The position numbers and the translations under genes were made by a program. A stretch of 64,000 bases of DNA. It comes from Microbacterium saccharophilum (GTDB lineage Bacteria > Actinomycetota > Actinomycetes > Actinomycetales > Microbacteriaceae). Location of the stretch: NCBI RefSeq assembly GCF_007992455.1, contig NZ_BKAH01000010.1, positions 1 to 64,000 on the forward strand. The letters run 5' to 3'. The notes beneath the pieces were generated by a model that saw nothing but the letters and a program-made list of their open reading frames with translations, was not told where the DNA came from and searched no databases. Positions 39,845 to 49,677 of this stretch are shown here, one piece after another (position 1 is the first letter of the stretch; each line of letters opens with the position of its first letter).

Positions 39845-41917
39845 CTCGGGGCGCTCGAACTCCGCGCCGTCGATGTGCTGGGCGAGGAACGCGAACACCG
39901 TCTCGTACCAGACCTTCGCGTGCGGGGGCTTGAGCACCCAGTGGTTCTCGTCGGGGTAGTAGAGGAACCGGTGCGGGATCGTCCCGTCCTCGGCGGCGAA
40001 GTGCTCGTTGAGCTCCGACCACAGCCGCAGGCTCTCCCCGATCGGCACGCGGTAATCGCGGTCGCCGTGGATGACGAGCAGCGGAGTACGGATGTCCTTC
40101 ACGAAGCGGTGTGGCGAGTTCTCGACCATCCCCTCGGCGGTGAAGATCCGCTGCCAGTAGGAGGAGTCGTCCGTCGTGCCGTTGAACTGGTCGAGGGCCC
40201 ACAGGCTCGCGTGCGTGACGATGGCGCGGAAGCGGTCGGTGTGCCCGGCGACCCAGTTCGCCATGTAGCCGCCGAACGATCCGCCCATCGCGGCCGTGCG
40301 CGTCTCGTCGATCTCCGGCCGCGCGACGACGGCGTCCGTGATCGTCATCAGGTCGGTATAGGGCTTGCCGCCCCACGCGTTCCAGCCGCGCGCGATGAAC
40401 TCGAGACCGTAGCCGGTCGACAGTGCGGGGTCGGGAAGCAGCACGGCGTACCCGCGCGCGACGGCCAGCTGCGGGTTCCAGCGCCAGCTCCACGCGTTCC
40501 AGCTGTTCAGCGGTCCGCCGTGGATCCACAGCAGGAACGGCGCCGGGTTCTCGGCGCTCGCGCCCGGCGGCAGGAGGAGCCAGCCGCGCACGCGCGCGCC
40601 GTCGCCGGCCGTCGCGTCGACGTCGGTCACGGTGCCGGGCACCGCGGGGAGGGCGACGGGGCTGACCAGGGGCACCGCCGTGCCGTCGCGGGCGACGCGG
40701 ACGGCGTGCGGGGGCGTCATCCAGTTCGACCGCAGCGCGACGATCTCGCCGGTGGATGCCGCGACGTCGACGTCGGTGTAGGTGAAGTCGTCGCGGGTGA
40801 GCTGCTCGACGGGGCCGCCGTCCATGGGCACCCGGAAGATGGGGCCGCGGCCGTCCTGGTCCGCCGTGACGATGAGCGCGGTGTCGTCGCGGTCGAACCG
40901 GATGCTGGTGGGCCAGCGGTCCCACCCGTCCGCGATGCGACGGGCCCCGGAGCCGTCGATCCCCGCGACCCACAGTTCCTGGTCTGCCGGGGCGGACGGG
41001 TCGCCCATCGCCGCGCGGACGAAGGCGAGCGTCGCGCCGTCGTGGCTGATGACGGGGTGCTCGAAGTACGTGTCGGCCTCGTCGAACAGCACCGTCCGGT
41101 CACCGCTCGCGGTGTCGATCGCGACGAGCCGGTACCGGCCCTCGCGGCCCTGGGCGGTGCGCAGCGCCGCCACGAGTGTCTTCCCGTCCGGCGTGAGCGC
41201 CGTCCCGGCATCCTCCGCGCCGCGCCCGGCGACGAGTGTCCGCGGACGCGGCAGGCTTTCCGGGTACGGCGTCACGGCATCCTGGTCGTCGCCCTCGGCG
41301 GCATCCTCGGGCTGGTCCACGAGCACGGCGATCGTGTCGGCGAAGCCGGTGAGGTCGAGGGTGTGCAGCGCCGGCGCGGCCGGGCCGAGGTCGTGGTCCC
41401 AGTACCGCACGGGGTACGCGTCGTGCAGGATCGCGGAGACCTTCAGCTTCTTCCGCGCGGCGCGCAGCCGGGCGTCGGCTTCGATGCTGTCGGCGGAAGG
41501 TAGCAGCGGGGCGCCCAGCACGAGCACGTCGGCGCCTTCGGCCGCGGTGACGCCGGCGACGCCCCCCGCGAGGCGGGTGACGGGCCGCGCCTCGCCGCCG
41601 GCGGCGGGCAGCAGCCACAGCTGCGCCTGCTCGGCGTCCTCCTCGGCTTCGGTGTCGGGGCGCGCCGAGACGAAGAGGATGTCGCCGCGAGCGGTGAACG
41701 CGGCCCCGGTCTCGCCCTTCGCGGAGCGGGTCAGCCGCACCGGCACGCCGTCGCCATCGACCGGGACCTCCCACAGCGACCGCTCGTAGGCGGTCTTGTC
41801 CTTGCCGAGCGTCGCGACCGTCAGCACGGCGCGCGTGCCGTCCGGCGAGAGCGCGAGCGCCTCGATGCGGGGCTGGGAGAGGTAGTCGTCCAGGGAGTGG
41901 AAGGGGGTCGTCGCCAT
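39833..41917 (-). CDS. S9-family (prolyl oligopeptidase-like) serine peptidase
   Basis: 694-aa peptidase with an N-terminal beta-propeller-like half (residues 10-430, LSPDGTRAVLTV repeats of the WD/TolB type) and a C-terminal alpha/beta hydrolase half. The catalytic serine lies in TAAMGGSFGGYMANWV near residue 545; the acid is in PLLVIHGDRDYRVPIGES and the histidine in YYPDENHWVLKP. It cleaves peptides, probably of acyl-peptide or dipeptidyl type. No signal peptide is seen, so it is likely cytoplasmic. TAGCGT ends seven bases before the ATG. Confidence 0.92.
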   Translation of the reverse strand: MATTPFHSLDDYLSQPRIEALALSPDGTRAVLTVATLGKDKTAYERSLWEVPVDGDGVPVRLTRSAKGETGAAFTARGDILFVSARPDTEAEEDAEQAQLWLLPAAGGEARPVTRLAGGVAGVTAAEGADVLVLGAPLLPSADSIEADARLRAARKKLKVSAILHDAYPVRYWDHDLGPAAPALHTLDLTGFADTIAVLVDQPEDAAEGDDQDAVTPYPESLPRPRTLVAGRGAEDAGTALTPDGKTLVAALRTAQGREGRYRLVAIDTASGDRTVLFDEADTYFEHPVISHDGATLAFVRAAMGDPSAPADQELWVAGIDGSGARRIADGWDRWPTSIRFDRDDTALIVTADQDGRGPIFRVPMDGGPVEQLTRDDFTYTDVDVAASTGEIVALRSNWMTPPHAVRVARDGTAVPLVSPVALPAVPGTVTDVDATAGDGARVRGWLLLPPGASAENPAPFLLWIHGGPLNSWNAWSWRWNPQLAVARGYAVLLPDPALSTGYGLEFIARGWNAWGGKPYTDLMTITDAVVARPEIDETRTAAMGGSFGGYMANWVAGHTDRFRAIVTHASLWALDQFNGTTDDSSYWQRIFTAEGMVENSPHRFVKDIRTPLLVIHGDRDYRVPIGESLRLWSELNEHFAAEDGTIPHRFLYYPDENHWVLKPPHAKVWYETVFAFLAQHIDGAEFERPELLG

Positions 41918-41924
41918 GGCATCC

Positions 41925-41930
41925 ACGCTA
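41925..41930 (-). promoter_or_regulatory. Leaderless -10 box of S9 peptidase (TAGCGT)
   Basis: TAGCGT ends seven bases before the ATG at 41917. Confidence 0.55.
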
Positions 41931-41938
41931 GCGGCCGC

Positions 41939-42769
41939 TCACATCTCCTCGTGGGTATCGGGGTCGCCGTCCCACAGCCGGCCGCGTTCCAGCCCGCTGA
42001 TCGCGGCGACCTCGTCGTCGCTGAGCTCGAACCCGAACACGTCGGCGTTCTCGATCTGGCGCGCCGGGTCGGCGGACTTCGGGATCGGAGTCGAGCCCAG
42101 CTGCGTGTGCCAGCGCAGCACGACCTGCGTCGGGGTCACCCCGCGTGCCGCGGCGATGTCGGCGATGACCGGCTCGGTCAGCAGTTCGCTGCGCCGCGCG
42201 AGCGGGCTCCAGCTCTCGGTGCGGATGCCGTGCTCGGCGTGGAAGGCACGCAGGTGCGCCTGCGGGAAGTACGGGTGCAGCTCGACCTGGTTGACCGCCG
42301 GCGTCACCCCCGTCTCGTCGATGAGGCGCGTCAGCATCGCAGCGGTGAAGTTCGAGACGCCCACCGAGCCGACCTTGCCCTCGTCGCGCAGCGCGAGCAT
42401 CGCGCGATAGGTGGAGACGTACTTGTCGATCCGGGGGTTCGGCCAGTGGATGAGGTAGAGGTCGATGCGGTCCAGCCCGAGGCGCTGGAGCGAGCCTTGG
42501 GCGCTGCGGATCGTCTCGTCGAAGCCGTGGTCGCGACCGGGGACCTTCGTCGTGACGATGAGGTCCTCACGGATGCCGGTGCGTCGCACCGCCTCGCCGA
42601 CCTCGGTCTCGTTCCGGTAGTTCACGGCGGAGTCGAGGAGCCGATAGCCGCTCTCGACGGCGGCGACGACGGCGTCGACGCCTTCCGGGCCGGTCAGCTT
42701 GTAGGTGCCGAGCCCGAGCTGGGGGAACGGGGTGCCGTCGTTGAGGGTGACCGTGGGAATCGTGACCAT
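41939..42769 (-). CDS. Aldo/keto reductase
   Basis: 276-aa NADPH-dependent reductase of the TIM-barrel AKR family. The catalytic tetrad is visible: D and Y in LLDSAVNYRNE near residues 45-55, K in VTTKVPG near 73-79 and H in LYLIHWPNP near 104-112. IPKSADPARQI near 230 binds the cofactor phosphate. It matches the 2,5-diketo-gluconate reductase-like group by length. TAGCGT ends six bases before the ATG, so it is leaderless. Confidence 0.94.
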   Translation of the reverse strand: MVTIPTVTLNDGTPFPQLGLGTYKLTGPEGVDAVVAAVESGYRLLDSAVNYRNETEVGEAVRRTGIREDLIVTTKVPGRDHGFDETIRSAQGSLQRLGLDRIDLYLIHWPNPRIDKYVSTYRAMLALRDEGKVGSVGVSNFTAAMLTRLIDETGVTPAVNQVELHPYFPQAHLRAFHAEHGIRTESWSPLARRSELLTEPVIADIAAARGVTPTQVVLRWHTQLGSTPIPKSADPARQIENADVFGFELSDDEVAAISGLERGRLWDGDPDTHEEM

Positions 42770-42775
42770 GCGCCC

Positions 42776-42781
42776 ACGCTA
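42776..42781 (-). promoter_or_regulatory. Leaderless -10 box of aldo/keto reductase (TAGCGT)
   Basis: TAGCGT ends six bases before the ATG at 42769. Confidence 0.6.
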
Positions 42782-42788
42782 CGCCTCG

Positions 42789-43595
42789 TCAGGCGATGAG
42801 CGCCTCGATGGCCGTGAGCACCCCGTGGTCGGCGTTGGAGGGCGCGCGATGCCGTGCCACGGCCACGATGTCCGGGTGCGCCTCGGCCATCGCGTACGAC
42901 CAGTCCGCGGCCTGGAGGAGTTCCAGGTCGTTGAGGTAGTCGCCGAACGCGGCCGTCTGCGCGGGTGTCACGCCGAGCGCCCGCTGCAGGCTCTGCAGTG
43001 CGAGACCCTTGTTCACGCCCCGGTTCATGATGTCGACCCAGTGCAGGCCCGAGACGACGACCTGGTGCGTGGTCCGCAGGTCGGCGAGCGCGGGCGCGGT
43101 GTGGGTCTCGCCGCCGTCGGCGTCGTAGACGGCGACCTTGAGGATCTGATCGTCGACGGCCAGCAGGTCGTCGACGACCTCGAGGGCGGCGTAGTACTTC
43201 TCGGTCTCGGCCCGGAACTCCGCGTCGGCGCCCTCGATATAGGCGGAGCGCTTGCCGCACACGACGACGCCCAGGTTCGCGCCGGCCGCGGCGAGCGCGC
43301 GCAGGCGGGTGATGAGGAACGCCGTGAACGCGGGGTCCATCGCATCCGAGCTGATCTCCTCGTCGCCGCGGACGACATACGCGCCGTTCTCGGCGATGTA
43401 GTCCAGCTCCGCATCCACGCCCGCGAACATCCGCTGCAGCGTCGCGAGCTGACGGCCGCTCGCGGGGGCGAACGCGATCCCCCGGTCGTGCAGGCGGTCG
43501 AGCAGCGCCCACAGGGGCGCGGGGATCGCGCCGCCCGGCTCGAGGAGGGTGCCGTCCATGTCGACGGCGATGAGGCGGATGTCGGGAGTGCTCAC
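42789..43595 (-). CDS. HAD-family hydrolase, Cof type
   Basis: 268-aa phosphatase. Motif I is AVDMDGTLLE near residues 9-18, motif II FAPASGR, motif III the Lys in MNRGVNKGLALQSL near 193-206, and motif IV AFGDYLNDLELL near 221. The type IIB cap sits between motifs II and III. It acts on sugar phosphates or related compounds. GTG at 43595 has GGAGG just upstream. It lies head-to-head with the histidine kinase gene. Confidence 0.93.
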   Translation of the reverse strand: MSTPDIRLIAVDMDGTLLEPGGAIPAPLWALLDRLHDRGIAFAPASGRQLATLQRMFAGVDAELDYIAENGAYVVRGDEEISSDAMDPAFTAFLITRLRALAAAGANLGVVVCGKRSAYIEGADAEFRAETEKYYAALEVVDDLLAVDDQILKVAVYDADGGETHTAPALADLRTTHQVVVSGLHWVDIMNRGVNKGLALQSLQRALGVTPAQTAAFGDYLNDLELLQAADWSYAMAEAHPDIVAVARHRAPSNADHGVLTAIEALIA

Positions 43596-43680
43596 GCCTC
43601 CATCGTCTCAGGCCCGGGCTGGGGGTTATCCCGAACCGAGGTCTCCGGATGCCTCCGCTGTGCCGGCGCACGCCGCGTCC

Positions 43681-43686
43681 TACCTT
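43681..43686 (+). promoter_or_regulatory. Leaderless -10 box of histidine kinase operon (TACCTT)
   Basis: TACCTT ends six bases before the ATG at 43693. Confidence 0.5.
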
Positions 43687-43692
43687 GGTGAC

Positions 43693-44973
43693 ATGACCAC
43701 CCCAGCGACATCCCAGACCCCGGCCGTGCCGGCGCGGTCGCGGCGCATCCGCCCCCTCATCCACCTCGGCGCGCTCGCGCAGCTCGCCGCCCTCGGCATC
43801 GTCGGCACCGCGCTGTTCACGGTGCTGATCACCTTCCTGAGCCTCGGCGTGAGCCTCCTCGTCGCCGCCGGCATCGGCCTGCTGTTCCTTGTCGCGTTCG
43901 TCTACCTGCTGTGGGCGACCGGATGGCTCGAGTACGAGCGCGTCGACGGCCTGTACGGCTACGGACTCCCGCCCCTCCGGGCGCGGCGCAGCGGCGTCCC
44001 CGGATTCGGCGGCTGGCTCCGCACACTGTGGCAGCAGTTCATCGACGGCCCGATGTGGCGCGGTGTCGCGAGCGCCGCGATCTCCACCGTGCTCGGCCTC
44101 GTCGTCCTCCCGGCCGTCGCGTGGCTCGTCGGCAGCGTCGTCCTGCTGTTCGCCCCGCTCACCGGGGCCGACACCGCCCGCATCCCCGCCACCGGCATCG
44201 ACGTCGGCGGGGAATGGGCGCTGCCCGTCGGCATCCTCGGCATCATCGTCTCCGCCGCGCTGCTGCTCGGCATCGCCCTGCTGCACGCCGTCCTCACCCG
44301 CGCGATCCTCGTGCCCTCGCGGGAGGCGCTGCTCGCCGAGCAGGCGCGCACCGCCGGCGTCCAGCGCGCCGGGGCCGTCCGGGCCAGCGAGGTGGAGCGC
44401 ACCCGCATCGAGCGCGACCTGCACGACGGCGTCCAGCCGCGGCTCGTGTCCGTCGGGATGACGCTGGGCCTCGCCCAGCAGAAGATCGACAGCGACCCCG
44501 TCGCCGCGAAGGCGCTCATCGACGAGGCGCACACCTCGACGAAGGCGGCCATCACCGAGCTCCGGCAGCTGGCCCGCGGCATCCACGCGTCCGTGCTGGA
44601 TGACCGGGGACTGGATGCCGCCCTCTCCGCCCTCGCCGCCCGGTCGCACGTGCCCGTGCACCTCGACGTCCGCGTCGACGGACGGTGCAGCGCGACGGCC
44701 GAGGCGGCCGTGTACTTCGCGATCGCCGAGTCGCTCACCAACGCCGCGAAGCATTCGCGGGCGACCGACTGCCGCGTCGTCGTCCGGCGCCGCGACGACG
44801 GGACCCTGTGGGCCCGCGTCGAGGACAACGGCGTCGGCAGCGCCCGGGTCCTCCCCGGCGGCGGCCTCGACGGCATCACCAACCGCATCCTCGCCGCCGG
44901 CGGCACGGCCCGGCTCGACAGCCCGGCCGGCGGCCCGACGTCCCTGGAGGTGAGCGTCCCGTGCGCATCCTGA
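43693..44973 (+). CDS. Sensor histidine kinase (HisKA_3/NarL-type)
   Basis: 426-aa membrane kinase. Four or so membrane helices occupy residues 25-215 in two hairpins (LALGIVGTALFTVLITFLSL-type helices and GIIVSAALLLGIALL). A HisKA_3 helix has the phospho-acceptor histidine in ERTRIERDLHDGVQPRLV near residue 244, and the ATPase has SLTNAAKHS and ARVEDNGVGSAR. The stop is 13 bases inside the response-regulator gene, so this is a coupled pair. It probably senses envelope stress, since a DUF4097 protein follows. Confidence 0.92.
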   Translation: MTTPATSQTPAVPARSRRIRPLIHLGALAQLAALGIVGTALFTVLITFLSLGVSLLVAAGIGLLFLVAFVYLLWATGWLEYERVDGLYGYGLPPLRARRSGVPGFGGWLRTLWQQFIDGPMWRGVASAAISTVLGLVVLPAVAWLVGSVVLLFAPLTGADTARIPATGIDVGGEWALPVGILGIIVSAALLLGIALLHAVLTRAILVPSREALLAEQARTAGVQRAGAVRASEVERTRIERDLHDGVQPRLVSVGMTLGLAQQKIDSDPVAAKALIDEAHTSTKAAITELRQLARGIHASVLDDRGLDAALSALAARSHVPVHLDVRVDGRCSATAEAAVYFAIAESLTNAAKHSRATDCRVVVRRRDDGTLWARVEDNGVGSARVLPGGGLDGITNRILAAGGTARLDSPAGGPTSLEVSVPCAS

Positions 44974-45638
44974 TCTGCGAAGACTCCGCCCTGCTGCGCG
45001 AAGGACTCGTGCGCGTGCTGGAGGACGCCGGCCACACGGTCGTCGCCGCCCTCCCCGACGCCCGCGACCTCGTGACGGTCGTCGGCGACACGGGACCCGA
45101 GCTCTGCATCCTGGATGTCCGCCTCCCTCCGACGTTCACCGACGAAGGGATCCGCGCGGCGCTGGCCCTGCGGGCGGAGCACCCGGCGCTGCCGGTGCTG
45201 GTGCTCAGCCAGTACGTCGAGGAGCGGTACGCGAGCGACCTCATCACGGGGCAGGGCGCGGCCCTCGGCTACCTGCTGAAGGACCGGGTCGCCGACGTCC
45301 GGGACTTCCTGGCCTCGATCGAGCGGATCGGGGCAGGGGCCACCGTCCTCGACCCCGAGGTCGTGGCGCAGCTGCTGACACGGCGGGCCCGCGACGAGCG
45401 GATGGCGCGGCTCACCGACCGCGAGCGCACCGTCCTCGCCCTGATCGCCGAGGGCAAGAGCAACCAGGCGATCGCCCAGACCCTGTTCATCTCCGAGGCG
45501 AGTGTCGAAAAGCACATCACCTCCCTCTTCCAGAAGCTCGGCCTCGAACAGGACGAGCACGGCAACCGGCGCGTCCTGGCGGCGCTGGTCCACCTCGAGC
45601 ACGGCGGCACTCAGCCGCAGAACGGAGCACTCCGATGA
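44961..45638 (+). CDS. NarL/FixJ-type response regulator
   Basis: 225-aa regulator. The receiver has acidic pocket CED near residues 6-8, phospho-accepting Asp in CILDVRLPP near 52 and a Lys in LLKDRVAD near 104. The C-terminal LuxR-type HTH has LTDRERTVLALIAEGKSNQA near 152. GGAGGTGA lies nine bases before the GTG. It is co-translated with the kinase and the following DUF4097 gene (ATGA overlap). Confidence 0.94.
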   Translation: MRILICEDSALLREGLVRVLEDAGHTVVAALPDARDLVTVVGDTGPELCILDVRLPPTFTDEGIRAALALRAEHPALPVLVLSQYVEERYASDLITGQGAALGYLLKDRVADVRDFLASIERIGAGATVLDPEVVAQLLTRRARDERMARLTDRERTVLALIAEGKSNQAIAQTLFISEASVEKHITSLFQKLGLEQDEHGNRRVLAALVHLEHGGTQPQNGALR

Positions 45639-46480
45639 GCACCACCCTCACTCCCCCGCCCGCATCCGCACCCCAGGCGCCGCCCCCGGCCGAGCCGCGC
45701 GGCTCGTCCCGGGTCATCGCGATCCTCGCGATCGCCTTGGGCGCGGCCCTCATCCTCGGGACGATCGTCATGTCGATCATCGGCGGCATCCGCTCCGCCG
45801 CGGTCCGCACCGAGTCGCTCAGCGCCGACGCCGCCGGCGTCACGGCCCTGGACATCGACGTGGCGGCATCCGAGTTCCGGATCGCCTACGGCGGGTCGGA
45901 GGCCTCACTCTCGGTTACGGGCGGCAGCGGCACGAGCAACTGGCGCCTCGAGCGGACGGGCGACACGCTCGTCGTGTCGTCCGACCGGGGCTGGTTCCGC
46001 GGCTGGGGCTGGTTCCGCGGCGAGGAGCGCGCGGTGCTCACGCTGCCGGAGCGCCTGGCCACGACCGCCGTCGACGCCTCGTTCGACGTGGGCGCGGGAT
46101 CGCTCCGCGCCGACGGCACCTACGGGACGCTCGAGCTCGACCTCGGCGCGGGCTCGATCGACGTGAGCGGCACGGCCGAGCAGCTGGATGCCGACGTCTC
46201 GGCGGGGCGCGTGTCCGTCGACCTGCGCGAGGTCCGCGCCGGAACCGTGCAGGTGAGCGCCGGCGAGCTCGTCGGCTCGGTGGACGGCGACGTCGACGAG
46301 CTGAACCTCGACGTCAGCGCCGGACGGATCGACCTCGAGGTTCCCGACGTCCGGTACGCCATCACCTCGGACGTCTCGGCCGGCGACTTCACCCACGACC
46401 TGACGACCGACCCGGGCGCGGATCGCCGCATCGACGTCAGCGTGTCGGCCGGCGGCGTGACGCTGCACGGCGCCCGCTGA
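45635..46480 (+). CDS. DUF4097-family membrane-anchored protein
   Basis: 281-aa protein with a Pro/Ala-rich N-terminus, a single helix (about residues 27-50, AILAIALGAALILGTIVMSI) and an outer beta-solenoid: repeated VSAGxVxVD strands such as DVSAGRVSVDLREV and DVSAGRIDLEVPDV. Related DUF4097/LiaI-like proteins accompany envelope stress two-component systems. It is the third gene of the kinase operon, and a strong terminator follows. Confidence 0.85.
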   Translation: MSTTLTPPPASAPQAPPPAEPRGSSRVIAILAIALGAALILGTIVMSIIGGIRSAAVRTESLSADAAGVTALDIDVAASEFRIAYGGSEASLSVTGGSGTSNWRLERTGDTLVVSSDRGWFRGWGWFRGEERAVLTLPERLATTAVDASFDVGAGSLRADGTYGTLELDLGAGSIDVSGTAEQLDADVSAGRVSVDLREVRAGTVQVSAGELVGSVDGDVDELNLDVSAGRIDLEVPDVRYAITSDVSAGDFTHDLTTDPGADRRIDVSVSAGGVTLHGAR

Positions 46481-46490
46481 CCCCGGCCCC

Positions 46491-46525
46491 AGGGGCGCCC
46501 CGGATCCGTCCGGGGCGCCCCTTTC
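46491..46525 (+). terminator. Rho-independent terminator of kinase operon
   Basis: A 14-bp perfect stem (AGGGGCGCCCCGGA with TCCGGGGCGCCCCT) has a four-base TCCG loop and is followed by TTCC. It starts ten bases after the DUF4097 stop. Confidence 0.85.
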
Positions 46526-46585
46526 CGCGCGTGGCCCGGGGCCCTGCGGTCGGCTGCGCGTCGCTGTGAAGGACACCGCGCCGGG

Positions 46586-46719
46586 ATTCTTCCGCGCCGA
46601 ATGGCGGGTCCGGCCGCGGCGCACCCTCACTTCGGCGCCGGTCGACGTCACCGCCCGATGTGATCCGCGCCGAATGGTGGGTCGCGCGTCTGCACACCCG
46701 CACGTCGGCGCGGGTCAAT
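46586..46719 (+). repeat. Array C: two 73-bp-spaced palindromic repeat units
   Basis: TCCGCGCCGAATGG begins at 46591 and 46664, 73 bases apart. The left arm reads CCGCGCCGAATGGCGGGT and the second unit has GGTGGGT. Right arms are CCCTCACTTCGGCGCCGG and ACCCGCACGTCGGCGCGG. It has the same orientation as arrays B and D. It sits 19 bases from the 3' end of the phosphotransferase gene. Confidence 0.92.
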
Positions 46720-46737
46720 GCCCCGGCGCGGCAGGCC

Positions 46738-47670
46738 TCAGGCCAGGCGCTCCTGCAGCCAGCCGAGGATCGCGACGGCCTGGTCGTACTGGAAGGCGCG
46801 CAGGGTGGGGATGCCGGGCACGTCGGGCTCCTGCGAGACGGCGAGGAAGTGCCCGGCGATGCCGATGAGCACCCGGTCGGCATCGAGCGCCGGCATCCCC
46901 GCGAAGACCGAATGCTCCGCGACGACGGCCTCGACATCCGCCTCGGGGTCGAGATACCGCACGTTGAAGAGCAGGGTCAGCGCGTCGAGCCAGCCGGCGC
47001 CGCGCGCGGCCCACGGCCAATCGATCAGCACGACCGAGCCGTCCGAGCGGAGAAGGACGTTGTCGGCGCGGACGTCGTGGTGCACAAGACGGTCGCCGGC
47101 CACGGCATCCGGCATCCGCAGCCCCTCGTCACGCAGCCACGGCAGGCGCTCGGCGACCCAGCCGGGGAGCGTCCCCGGCAGGGACGGCACACGATCGATC
47201 CTCGACCATCCCGACCCGTAATGCCCTGCCACGGTGGCCATGTCGACGATCGCCTCGGCGGCGGGCACGGGCCGCTCAGCCACCGAGCCCAGCGCGCCGA
47301 GTACCGCGACCAGCTCGTCGTGCACCCAGGGGGTGTGCGGATGCCGCGCCTCGACGTCCTCGAGGATGAGGGCGATGCGGTCACCGTGGTCCACGACACC
47401 CAGGAAGCGCGGCGCCGGGATCTCCGGCGGCAGGAGTGCGCTGATCGCGGCCTCCCGGCGATGGATGCCGACGACGTCGGGGTTGACGGCATCCGTCCCG
47501 GTCTTCACGAACGCGCGCCGCCCGTCGGCCAGACGGACCCGATCCGCGCTCCCCGGCGAGAAGCCGCCGGGCTGGGACTCCGCCGCGACGACCGGCGCGC
47601 CAAGGAGAGCCTCCACGTCCGCGCGCAGGCCGGCGTCGACCTCCGCCCATGCCTGTCGCCTCGTCGCCAT
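46738..47670 (-). CDS. Phosphotransferase (aminoglycoside/choline-kinase-like)
   Basis: 310-aa kinase-fold protein of the APH superfamily. RAFVKTG near residues 52-58 holds the ATP lysine. The catalytic loop RLVHHDVRADNVLL near 193-206 has the Asp and Asn, and VVLIDWPWAARG near 213 the metal-binding Asp. The substrate is unknown. The ATG at 47670 has AAGG seven bases upstream. Repeat arrays C and D lie 18 and 54 bases from its ends in the same direction, which could make this a movable or excisable unit. Confidence 0.87.
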   Translation of the reverse strand: MATRRQAWAEVDAGLRADVEALLGAPVVAAESQPGGFSPGSADRVRLADGRRAFVKTGTDAVNPDVVGIHRREAAISALLPPEIPAPRFLGVVDHGDRIALILEDVEARHPHTPWVHDELVAVLGALGSVAERPVPAAEAIVDMATVAGHYGSGWSRIDRVPSLPGTLPGWVAERLPWLRDEGLRMPDAVAGDRLVHHDVRADNVLLRSDGSVVLIDWPWAARGAGWLDALTLLFNVRYLDPEADVEAVVAEHSVFAGMPALDADRVLIGIAGHFLAVSQEPDVPGIPTLRAFQYDQAVAILGWLQERLA

Positions 47671-47724
47671 CCCCTCACCTTCGCACAGCGCCCGCTGACC
47701 GCGGGCGCGCGGGCGCAGCGCGAA

Positions 47725-47857
47725 ATTCATCCGCGCCGAATGGCGGGTCACACGTAGGCACACCCGCACTTCAGCGCCGACGAATCGGGGCACCGGTATT
47801 CGCCCGCGCCGAATGGCGGGTCACGCGTCCGCACACCCACACTTCGGCGCGGATGAA
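47725..47857 (+). repeat. Array D: two 73-bp-spaced palindromic repeat units
   Basis: Left arms CCGCGCCGAATGGCGGGT begin at 47731 and 47804, 73 bases apart. The first unit is preceded by ATTCAT and the second ends CTTCGGCGCGGATGAA, so outer arms extend the palindrome. It lies between the phosphotransferase and pgi starts and is the best-preserved pair. The remaining 126 bases to pgi hold its promoter. Confidence 0.95.
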
Positions 47858-47939
47858 GCGCGGACGAGGCGCGACACCGACGCTGCCCCGACACAGCGAC
47901 CCCCGACCGCACTCGACCCACAACCCCGATTCACACGGC

Positions 47940-47959
47940 CGCGGGCACATGTGCCCGCG
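47940..47959. promoter_or_regulatory. 20-bp perfect palindrome at pgi promoter
   Basis: GCGGGCACATGTGCCCGC with one more paired base on each side. It ends 12 bases before the TACCGT box, so it covers the -35 region, where a repressor would bind. Confidence 0.6.
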
Positions 47960-47971
47960 CACCCGGAGGAC

Positions 47972-47977
47972 TACCGT
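47972..47977 (+). promoter_or_regulatory. Leaderless -10 box of pgi (TACCGT)
   Basis: TACCGT ends six bases before the GTG at 47984. Confidence 0.6.
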
Positions 47978-47983
47978 GGACGG

Positions 47984-49663
<1,680 letters not shown>

Positions 49664-49677
49664 CCCGGACGGGCCGA

